DNA from: Clostridiales bacterium UBA3953
GTDB taxonomy: Bacteria; Bacillota; Clostridia; Oscillospirales; CAG-272
DNA length: 10,135 nt
NCBI GenBank assembly: GCA_002385415.1
Contig: DGDL01000101.1
Coordinates: forward strand, 1 to 10,135
Direction of reading: 5' to 3'
The stretch's first letter is position 1, and each line of letters opens with the position of its first letter. The notes beneath the pieces were generated by a model that was not told the DNA's origin, made no database searches, and saw nothing but the letters and a program-made list of their open reading frames with translations. Shown here piece by piece: positions 1-5,574 of this stretch. A program made the translations under genes and the position numbers.

Positions 1-668
1 GGTATAACTGGATCAATCTCGAAGGATTCGTATCAATGGTAAAAACAGAAGCTGAAAAAGTAAAAACGCCTGTTGCAGTCCATCTCGACCATTGCTCGGA
101 TTTCAGTTTTATTATGCAGGCAATAAAAGCGGGATTTTTATCGGTGATGTATGACGGATCACTGCTTCCGCTTGAAGAGAACATTAAGAATACCCGTGAA
201 GTCGCACGTATTGCCCACGCATTCGGCGCTGAAGTGGAGGCCGAACTGGGTCACGTTGGTTTTGCCAGCACTCTCACAGACCAGTCGGATGTTGACAAGT
301 ACACGAAACCGGAAGTCGCAGCGCTGTTCTGCAAGGAGACCCAATGTGATTCAGTCGCTGTGGCTATAGGAAGCGCGCACGGATTCTATAAAGAGACTCC
401 TAAGCTTGACCTGGCACGCCTGGAGGAGATCAACAATGCGACTGATGTTCCTCTCGTATTGCATGGTGGAAGCGGTATACCGAATGACCAGTTGGAAATC
501 GCTTTTACTAAAGGTATCAACAAGTTCAATGTAGGAACTGAGTTCTTATGGCTGTATTACCAGACTGTAAAGAAATACGAAGGCGTTGATATCTTCGAAC
601 TTTCCAACACTGTTCAAAAAGAGTTGATGGAGTATCTGCGCGAGAAGATGAAACTTTCAAAGTTCTGA
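1..668 (+). CDS. Class II ketose-bisphosphate aldolase (fructose/tagatose type), 5' end outside window
   Basis: This is the C-terminal part of a zinc-dependent class II aldolase. The family cleaves fructose- or tagatose-1,6-bisphosphate to dihydroxyacetone phosphate and glyceraldehyde 3-phosphate in the cytoplasm. The frame is open from base 3, upstream of the first ATG at 36, so the gene enters from the left; about 220 codons are visible against a usual length near 285. Seen motifs, numbered from the ATG at 36: HLDHC (catalytic Asp18 and zinc His19), GFLSVMYDGS (residues 33-42), EAELGHVG (68-75), AIGSAHGFY (zinc His115), LVLHGGSGIP (zinc His143) and KFNVGTE. All metal ligands expected in this part are present. 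The LHGGSG form looks more like fructose-bisphosphate aldolases than LHGASG tagatose enzymes, but specificity cannot be settled from it. It is the first visible gene of the ketose-phosphate operon, and its stop touches an ATG at 668 (TGATG). Confidence 0.92.
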   Translation, partial: YNWINLEGFVSMVKTEAEKVKTPVAVHLDHCSDFSFIMQAIKAGFLSVMYDGSLLPLEENIKNTREVARIAHAFGAEVEAELGHVGFASTLTDQSDVDKYTKPEVAALFCKETQCDSVAVAIGSAHGFYKETPKLDLARLEEINNATDVPLVLHGGSGIPNDQLEIAFTKGINKFNVGTEFLWLYYQTVKKYEGVDIFELSNTVQKELMEYLREKMKLSKF

Positions 669-700
669 TGCCGGACGTAATTGAAAAGCGGGTGTTATAT

Positions 701-1645
701 ATGGATATTATCTGTGTGGGAGAAATGGTGATAGATTTTTTACCGGGCGAAGATGAAGGCGTATATATCCGCAAAGCCGGTGGAGCACCTGCCAATGTGG
801 CGATAGCTGCGGCAAGGAACGGGCTGGAAACCGGATTTTGCGGCTGTGTCGGCGATGATGATTTCGGAAGATTTTTGTTTGATACTCTTCGAGACAACAA
901 TGTTTCCGTCCTCTGCCCTGAAATGGTCGAAGAGGCCGTTACCACCATGGCTTTCGTTACTCTGAACCGCGACGGGGAGAGGAGTTTTACCTTTGCCAGA
1001 AAACCCGGTGCCGATATGTTCCTGACCAGGACCCATATTGACAAGGCTGATGTGATGAGGGCTAAGGTGCTTCATGCAGGCTCCTGCTCATTGTCAAAAG
1101 ATCCGGCTGCAGGGGCTACCGTATATGCTATGGAACAGGCAAAGAAAGCCGGAAAGATAGTCAGCTTCGATGTTAATTACAGAAACCTGTTATGGGATAA
1201 TGACCGACAGGCTGCAATGAAGGCAGTGCAGGATATTCTTCCAATCGTCGATATGCTCAAGGTATCGGAAGAAGAGTGTGATTTTCTTGGGGGAGAAGAC
1301 AACATAGCATACACCGCAAAACAGAACGGTATAAGCCTTGTTGTCGAGACCCTGGGCTCAAAGGGCGCCCGCTGCTACTGGAACGGGAAAGAAATCGTAA
1401 TTCCGGGTATGAAAGCCGTGTGCGTCGATACAACGGGGGCTGGTGACGCCTTTTGGGGCGGATTTTTGGCTTCCCTTTTAAAATCAGGGGTTGAGAATGT
1501 CAGCCATCTGACTGATGAAATCATCAAAGAGGCGCTGCAATACGGCAATATAGCCGGGTGGCTCTGCGTGCAGAAAAAAGGAGCCATCGAATCCCTGCCT
1601 ACTTCGGAAGAAATAGAAAAAATCAAAAAGGAGATGGGGATATGA
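701..1645 (+). CDS. PfkB-family sugar kinase, fructokinase-like
   Basis: A 314-residue ribokinase/PfkB-fold kinase that transfers the ATP gamma-phosphate to a sugar hydroxyl. It opens with ICVGEMVIDFLPGE, typical of fructokinases. PfkB signature 1 is at residues 27-56 (GGAPANVAIAAARNG then CVGDDDFG). Signature 2 is at 243-251 (DTTGAGDAF), with the anion-hole GAG and catalytic base Asp249. The VNYR stretch near 158 also fits fructokinases. The start is uncertain: ATG at 668 overlaps the aldolase stop and would add MPDVIEKRVLY, but no ribosome site precedes it. The ATG at 701 places the first beta strand where the family usually begins, so I prefer it, although its own ribosome site (GCGGGTG) is weak. 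The 3' end overlaps the epimerase by ATGA. In context the likely substrate is a ketohexose (fructose, allulose or similar) or a ketose monophosphate feeding the aldolase; this is inferred. Confidence 0.9.
   Translation: MDIICVGEMVIDFLPGEDEGVYIRKAGGAPANVAIAAARNGLETGFCGCVGDDDFGRFLFDTLRDNNVSVLCPEMVEEAVTTMAFVTLNRDGERSFTFARKPGADMFLTRTHIDKADVMRAKVLHAGSCSLSKDPAAGATVYAMEQAKKAGKIVSFDVNYRNLLWDNDRQAAMKAVQDILPIVDMLKVSEEECDFLGGEDNIAYTAKQNGISLVVETLGSKGARCYWNGKEIVIPGMKAVCVDTTGAGDAFWGGFLASLLKSGVENVSHLTDEIIKEALQYGNIAGWLCVQKKGAIESLPTSEEIEKIKKEMGI
1627..1633 (+). promoter_or_regulatory. Shine-Dalgarno site that sets the epimerase start
   Basis: AAAGGAG lies 8 bases before the ATG at 1642, inside the end of the kinase gene. 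It supports 1642 rather than the in-frame ATG at 1558, which sits inside the kinase reading frame without such a site. Confidence 0.7.
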
Positions 1646-2340
1646 GCAAGGATATATGGAACAGGAAATGCATTATTTCTCCGTCTCTTATCACCCTGGA
1701 CCTGCTGAATCTTGAATCCCAGGTAAGGCAGTTGGAAGAAGCCGGAATAGAGATGCTGCATGTGGATCTGCTGGACGGATATTTCAGTCCAAGTATGCCT
1801 ATAGGACTTGATGTTGTAAGGCAGCTTCGAAGGAAAACAGACCTGGAATTTGATGTCCATGTCATGGTGAATTCATATGATTATTTTATCGATGAGTTGC
1901 TTGATATAGGAGTACAGCAGATCATTTTCCATGCCGAAACAGAACCCCACATCGACAGGCGCCTCAATATGATCCATGAGCATGGTGTGCGGGCGGGCAT
2001 AGCACTGCGCCCTGCAACTTCCCTTACGGTACTGGATTATGTCCTGGATAAGTGCGATACCATATTATTGATGCTCATCAATCCGGGTTATGCCGGAAGC
2101 AGGACCGAGCGGCAGGTACCCTATGCTGAACGTAAAATAAAAGAACTTAGAAAGATGATAGATGATCGTGGCTTAAAGACAAAAATAGAGATCGATGGTC
2201 GCATTTCTCCGGCAGATATCGAATCATTCGGATCTCATGATGTTGATATTTTTGTTGCCGGCAGCACTTGCATCAACAGGGCTGATATACCGGGCAGTAT
2301 AAAGATAATTAACGAGCTGCGGGATAATACCTTAAGATAG
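1642..2340 (+). CDS. Ribulose-phosphate / D-allulose-6-phosphate 3-epimerase family protein
   Basis: A 232-residue single-domain TIM barrel of the ribulose-phosphate 3-epimerase family, which inverts C3 of a phosphorylated ketose through an enediolate using two aspartates and a divalent metal. Seen motifs: ISPSLITLDLLNL (12-24), MLHVDLLDGYFSP (38-50), DVHVMV (71-76), FHAE (96-99), ALRPATSL (121-128), MLINPGYAG (144-152), KIEIDGRIS (181-189) and VAGST (205-209). The metal ligands His40, Asp42, His73 and Asp185 are all present, with Asp42 and Asp185 as the acid/base pair. The family contains both pentulose (Rpe) and allulose-6-phosphate (AlsE) enzymes. Because the neighbours are a fructokinase-like kinase, a phosphohexulose isomerase and a hexose-bisphosphate aldolase, a hexulose 6-phosphate substrate seems more likely than ribulose 5-phosphate; that is inference. 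The start overlaps the kinase stop (ATGA), so translation is probably coupled. Confidence 0.9.
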   Translation: MSKDIWNRKCIISPSLITLDLLNLESQVRQLEEAGIEMLHVDLLDGYFSPSMPIGLDVVRQLRRKTDLEFDVHVMVNSYDYFIDELLDIGVQQIIFHAETEPHIDRRLNMIHEHGVRAGIALRPATSLTVLDYVLDKCDTILLMLINPGYAGSRTERQVPYAERKIKELRKMIDDRGLKTKIEIDGRISPADIESFGSHDVDIFVAGSTCINRADIPGSIKIINELRDNTLR

Positions 2341-2359
2341 CTCATTTGGGGGGACTTAC

Positions 2360-2926
2360 ATGGATAAACCAAGCTACAGCGATGTCCGCAGCCTGGTGCT
2401 GAAAGAACTCAGTGTTTCTCTTGAAAGTATCAGGGAAGAGGAAGTAGAGAAACTTATAGATATTGTTATGAGATCCGATAAAATCTTTTTTGTCGGTGTG
2501 GGCAGAGTCTTGCTGTCACTCCAGGCTATAGCCAAGCGATGGGCTCATCTCGGCATAAAAACCCACGTCGTTGGAGAGATAACGGAACCAGCCATAACAT
2601 CGAGGGATCTGTTGATCGTAGGCTCGGGAAGCGGTACTACACTTTTTCCTGCAGCCATAGCAAAAAAAGCCCATGAACTTGGGGCAAAAGTAGTACACAT
2701 AGGATCTAATCCAAACAGTGACCTTAAGGATATCGTGGAGTTCATGGTCCGTATACCTGTGAGGACAAAATACTACCTTGATGATGAAATGGATTCGGAA
2801 CAGCCCATGACGACCCTGTTTGAACAGAGCCTGCTGCTGTTGGGGGATATCATCGCGAAGATGATCATAGACCGTAAGCAGCTTGATATGAAGGAATTAT
2901 GGCAATTCCATGCCAACCTTGAATGA
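2360..2926 (+). CDS. SIS-domain sugar-phosphate isomerase, 6-phospho-3-hexuloisomerase-like
   Basis: A 188-residue cytoplasmic protein made of one SIS (sugar isomerase) domain. Its nearest recognisable family is 6-phospho-3-hexuloisomerase (PHI/HxlB), which interconverts D-arabino-3-hexulose 6-phosphate and fructose 6-phosphate. Seen: an N-terminal helical stretch (1-40), strand and loop IFFVGVGRV (42-50), AHLGIKTHVVGEITEPAI (62-79), DLLIVGSGSGTT (83-94, the phosphate-binding turn), a SNPNS element (116-120), and QPMTTLFEQ (148-156), which is characteristic of PHI and carries the family's conserved Glu. It departs from the usual PHI signature GxGRSG: here it is GVGRVLL, so the expected Ser-Gly after Arg is missing. 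GGGGGGA at 2348-2354 is the ribosome site, 5 bases before ATG. No hexulose-6-phosphate synthase is adjacent; the TIM-barrel partner is an epimerase. The isomerase assignment is good, the exact substrate uncertain. Confidence 0.85.
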   Translation: MDKPSYSDVRSLVLKELSVSLESIREEEVEKLIDIVMRSDKIFFVGVGRVLLSLQAIAKRWAHLGIKTHVVGEITEPAITSRDLLIVGSGSGTTLFPAAIAKKAHELGAKVVHIGSNPNSDLKDIVEFMVRIPVRTKYYLDDEMDSEQPMTTLFEQSLLLLGDIIAKMIIDRKQLDMKELWQFHANLE

Positions 2927-2927
2927 C

Positions 2928-2952
2928 CGGGGAATGTTATGTTCCCCGTTTT
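2928..2952 (+). terminator. Short rho-independent-type terminator after the SIS gene
   Basis: A perfect 7-bp stem, CGGGGAA (2928-2934) and TTCCCCG (2942-2948), encloses a 7-base loop and is followed by TTTT (2949-2952). It begins one base after the SIS stop. The T-run is short, so it may be a partial terminator that lets some transcription reach the lyxose isomerase gene. Confidence 0.55.
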
Positions 2953-2983
2953 GATACATACCACAAAAATATCAATTTTAATG

Positions 2984-2989
2984 TGAGGA
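2984..2989 (+). promoter_or_regulatory. Shine-Dalgarno site for the lyxose isomerase gene
   Basis: TGAGGA lies 8 bases before the ATG at 2998. In-frame ATG codons at 2923 (overlapping the SIS stop) and 2989 (overlapping this site itself) are therefore poor starts. Confidence 0.6.
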
Positions 2990-2997
2990 TGATAATT

Positions 2998-3675
2998 ATG
3001 AAGAGATCTGAAATCAATGCGATCATTAAACGATTTGAAAAACTGCTTGAAGATCACAGGTTCGAACTGCCGCCTTTTCTGAAATTTACCCCTGAAGAGT
3101 GGAAAACGAAAGGCCATGAATATGACGAAATCCGTGACAATATGCTCGGATGGGATGTGACCGACTACGGAATGGGCGATTACAAGAGACTTGGACTTGC
3201 CCTGATCACTCTGCGCAACGGAAATGTCAATAATCCAAAGTACACAAAGACTTATGCTGAAAAAATCATCATGTGCGAGCCCGGCCAGGTTTCTCCGATG
3301 CACTTCCATTGGAACAAGATGGAGGATATAATCAACCGCGGAGGCGGAAACCTTGTTATCCAGCTCTATAAGGCTACAGACGACGACGAATTTAGCACGG
3401 ATGACGTTGAAGTACAGGTCGACGGACGGCATTACAGCATCCCTGCGGGAGGAAAAGTCGTTTTGACGCCCGGGGAAAGCATAACATTGCTTCCACGCCA
3501 ATATCATAAATTCTGGGCCGAGCCCGGCGCCGGTGTATGCCTTGTCGGAGAGGTGTCGAAGGTCAACGACGACAACACAGACAACCGTTTCTACGAAGAG
3601 GTGGGAAGATTCCCCGAAATCGAGGAGGACGAGCCCGCACGCTTTGTGCTCTGTAACGAGTACCACAAGCTTTAA
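2998..3675 (+). CDS. D-lyxose ketol-isomerase (cupin fold)
   Basis: A 225-residue member of the D-lyxose isomerase family, metal-dependent cupins that interconvert D-lyxose and D-xylulose and often D-mannose and D-fructose. Seen: an N-terminal helical region (MKRSEINAIIKRFEKLLEDH), LGWDVTDYG (50-58), EKIIMCEPGQVSPMHFHWNKMEDI (88-111) and LLPRQYHKFWAE (164-175). The four metal ligands of the cupin site are visible: His102, His104, Glu109 and His170. VSKVNDDNTDNRF (187-198) near the C-terminus is also typical. The length matches the family. The gene follows the SIS gene by 71 bases containing a terminator-like hairpin, and is followed by 97 bases before the next gene. It could feed fructose or xylulose to the upstream kinase. 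Cupin isomerases of related fold also act on other aldoses, for example sulfoquinovose in some sulfoglycolytic pathways, so the natural substrate stays open. Confidence 0.9.
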   Translation: MKRSEINAIIKRFEKLLEDHRFELPPFLKFTPEEWKTKGHEYDEIRDNMLGWDVTDYGMGDYKRLGLALITLRNGNVNNPKYTKTYAEKIIMCEPGQVSPMHFHWNKMEDIINRGGGNLVIQLYKATDDDEFSTDDVEVQVDGRHYSIPAGGKVVLTPGESITLLPRQYHKFWAEPGAGVCLVGEVSKVNDDNTDNRFYEEVGRFPEIEEDEPARFVLCNEYHKL

Positions 3676-3706
3676 AATTTAATATTTCACCGCGCACTCC
3701 AAAATC

Positions 3707-3736
3707 TGTATAGCTTGTTCCCTGTGTTTGTATAAT
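3707..3736 (+). promoter_or_regulatory. Possible sigma-A promoter for the oxidoreductase operon
   Basis: A perfect -10 hexamer TATAAT (3731-3736) lies 36 bases before the start codon at 3773. The best -35 candidate, TGTATA (3707-3712), matches only three of six consensus positions with an 18-base spacer. The surrounding gap (3676-3772) is AT-rich and has no ORF or clear hairpin. The site is plausible but weak without an activator. Confidence 0.4.
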
Positions 3737-3772
3737 ATCCCATTACTAATTCTATATAAAAAGGAGAATTAT

Positions 3773-4765
3773 ATGGACAAGGTAAAAATCGCATTCATCG
3801 GTTGCGGCGGTATTGCCGGATGGCATCTTTCGCATCTGCTCGAGCAGGACGACGTGGAGTATGTTGGCTTTTGCGACATCATACCGGAGCGCGCGGAAAG
3901 CTTTGTACAGCGCACCGGCGGAACGGCTAAAGCCTACACCGACTTCAGGGTAATGCTTGAAGAGATTACGCCCGATGCCGTTTACATTTGCGTGCCTCCG
4001 CATGTTCACGGAGAGATCGAGTTTGCGCTGATCGACAGAAACATCCCCTTCCTCGTTGAAAAACCGATGGCGCTCGACTATGAGCTTGCCGAGAAAATCT
4101 GCAACGCTGCGGAAGAAAAAGGCATAATCACCGCTGTCGGATTCCAGGACCGCTATCTGGGCATCATTGAAAAGGCAAAAGAGTACATAAAAGACAAGCA
4201 AATAGGTCTTGTCACCGGCTCTTGGGTCGGAGGTATCCCCGGAGTTTGGTGGTGGAGGAAGATGGAAACTTCCGGCGGCCAGATAGTGGAGCAGAACATC
4301 CACCTTTTCGACATGGCACGCTATCTGTTTGGCGAGCCCGCAAGAATTTATGCCTCGGCGGGCAAGGGTATTGTCGACCCCGAGGCCGCAGGTGTTCCCG
4401 GATATGACGTCGACGACTATTCGTCTGCGGTAATCACATTCAAAAACGGCGTTATTGTCACGCTCCTCACAGGCTGCTACATCGTAGAAGGTGGCGGCAT
4501 GCACAACGGTCTGAATATCTATTGCCCCGACGCTACTATTGAGTATGGCCTGCGCTCGTTTGTAAGGATACGCGACAAAAACGGAGAGCAGTTCTACAAG
4601 AACGAGTTTGATTCCGGAATTACGGAAGATAAAGTATTTATTAATGCCATAAAGACCGGTGATCCGTCGGCCATCCGTTCGCCTTATCGCGATGCGCTGA
4701 AGACATTGCGTCTCGTGCTTGCGGCAAACGAGTCGATTGCAACCGGCAAACCTGTTGACTTATGA
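3773..4765 (+). CDS. Gfo/Idh/MocA-family NAD(P)-dependent sugar oxidoreductase
   Basis: A 330-residue cytoplasmic dehydrogenase of the glucose-fructose oxidoreductase / inositol dehydrogenase family. The N-terminal Rossmann domain starts with KVKIAFIGCGGIAGWH (3-18, dinucleotide-binding glycines), and the first acidic residue after strand 2 is Asp35 (GFCDIIPER), which favours NAD over NADP. The family motif EKP is at 96-98 with catalytic Lys97. In the C-terminal half, SGGQIVEQNIHLFDMARYLFG (167-187) supplies Glu173, catalytic His177 and Asp180. AAGGAG at 3761-3766, 6 bases before ATG, fixes the start; an in-frame ATG at 3728 would place the coding region across the candidate promoter. The stop overlaps the next gene's start (ATGA). 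The family oxidises ring or chain hydroxyls of sugars, inositols or glycosides; pairing with a TIM-barrel isomerase suggests oxidation of a sugar to a keto-sugar used by that partner. Substrate unknown. Confidence 0.9.
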   Translation: MDKVKIAFIGCGGIAGWHLSHLLEQDDVEYVGFCDIIPERAESFVQRTGGTAKAYTDFRVMLEEITPDAVYICVPPHVHGEIEFALIDRNIPFLVEKPMALDYELAEKICNAAEEKGIITAVGFQDRYLGIIEKAKEYIKDKQIGLVTGSWVGGIPGVWWWRKMETSGGQIVEQNIHLFDMARYLFGEPARIYASAGKGIVDPEAAGVPGYDVDDYSSAVITFKNGVIVTLLTGCYIVEGGGMHNGLNIYCPDATIEYGLRSFVRIRDKNGEQFYKNEFDSGITEDKVFINAIKTGDPSAIRSPYRDALKTLRLVLAANESIATGKPVDL

Positions 4766-5550
4766 TCAAACTGTCTGCATGTATAGAGATGCTCTTCGGA
4801 GAGTATCCTTTTGACGAGCGTTTTGCCGCGGCGAAGGCATGCGGGCTTGAGGCTGTCGAGTTTTGGGGCTGGGAAAACAAAGACATTGATGCCGTTGAAA
4901 AGCAGCTTAAAAGTACCGGGTTGGAGCTTGCGGCGTTCTGCGTCGGCTCGCGCGACAGTGAAGTCGCGTCCGAATGGAATGCCAAAAAACTCTCCGACCG
5001 CTCGGGTATAAAGGCTTTTGTGTCTGCCGTGCGTGAAAGCGCAGAGGTGGCAAATCGCCTTGGCTGCAAAACGCTGATTGTGACCTGTGGGCAAGAGCGA
5101 AACGACATTACCCGCGCGCAGCAGCATACTAATATAGTGCTTGCACTTCGCGCCGGGGGCGAGGTTGCGGGAGAAATGGGCGTCACGCTTGTGCTGGAGC
5201 CGCTCAACGTGCTGCATGACCATAGAGGGTATTACCTTTGGTCTTCATACGAGGGGTTCGGCATTATCGAGGAGGTCGGAAGCCCGGCCGTCAAGCTGCT
5301 GTATGACGTGTATCATCAGCAGATCTCGGAAGGCAACCTTATTTCCAACATCAAAAACAATGCCCACCTGATCGGCCATGTACACATTGCCGACGTGCCG
5401 GGACGGCATCAGCCCGGTACAGGCGAAATAAACTATAAAAACGTGTTTGCGGCGCTCGACTCGGCCGGCTACGAAGGCTATACGGGCATGGAGTTTTCGC
5501 CCGTCGGCACCTCCGCCGATGCGGTAAAGCAGACTATTGCGCTTACCTAA
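4762..5550 (+). CDS. TIM-barrel sugar isomerase/epimerase (hydroxypyruvate isomerase-like)
   Basis: A 262-residue xylose-isomerase-like TIM barrel (AP-endonuclease-2 fold), annotated in databases as sugar phosphate isomerase/epimerase or hydroxypyruvate isomerase. Seen: MIKLSACIEMLF (1-12), LEAVEFWGWENKD (29-41), LIVTCGQ (105-111), LVLEPLN (143-149), LLYDVYHQQISEGNLI (179-194), GHVHIADVPGRHQPGTGEINY (205-225) and YTGMEFSP (240-247). The metal ligands expected in this fold, Glu146, Asp182, His208 and Glu244, are all present. The region from LLYDVYH through the GTGEINY segment resembles hydroxypyruvate isomerase (Hyi), but the same fold serves many sugar epimerases, inosose dehydratases/isomerases and 3-keto-glycoside cleaving enzymes. 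The ATG is buried in the oxidoreductase stop (ATGA) and has no clear ribosome site, so translation is probably coupled to that gene. The pair likely acts in successive steps. Confidence 0.85.
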   Translation: MIKLSACIEMLFGEYPFDERFAAAKACGLEAVEFWGWENKDIDAVEKQLKSTGLELAAFCVGSRDSEVASEWNAKKLSDRSGIKAFVSAVRESAEVANRLGCKTLIVTCGQERNDITRAQQHTNIVLALRAGGEVAGEMGVTLVLEPLNVLHDHRGYYLWSSYEGFGIIEEVGSPAVKLLYDVYHQQISEGNLISNIKNNAHLIGHVHIADVPGRHQPGTGEINYKNVFAALDSAGYEGYTGMEFSPVGTSADAVKQTIALT

Positions 5551-5574
5551 ATTTATCAGCGCAGTGGGATTTAA

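Noticed and set aside
1558..1641. Upstream ATG extending the epimerase by 28 codons
   Set aside because: The extension overlaps the kinase gene and encodes a basic, unstructured peptide. The AAAGGAG site and family length support 1642.
1642..2926. HPS-PHI formaldehyde-fixing pair (ribulose monophosphate pathway)
   Set aside because: The TIM-barrel gene has the NPGYAG, HVDLLDG and EIDG motifs of 3-epimerases, not the hexulose-6-phosphate synthase motifs.
2923..2997. Upstream ATG extending the lyxose isomerase by 25 codons
   Set aside because: It would translate through the terminator hairpin, has no ribosome site, and makes the protein longer than the family.
2773..3666. 297-codon open frame on the minus strand
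   Set aside because: It lies opposite the SIS and lyxose isomerase genes, both of which have complete catalytic motifs. The translation has no recognisable motif and spans the terminator region.
3752..4504. 250-codon open frame on the minus strand
   Set aside because: It is antisense to the first Gfo/Idh oxidoreductase, has a Cys/His-rich non-protein-like composition and no ribosome site.
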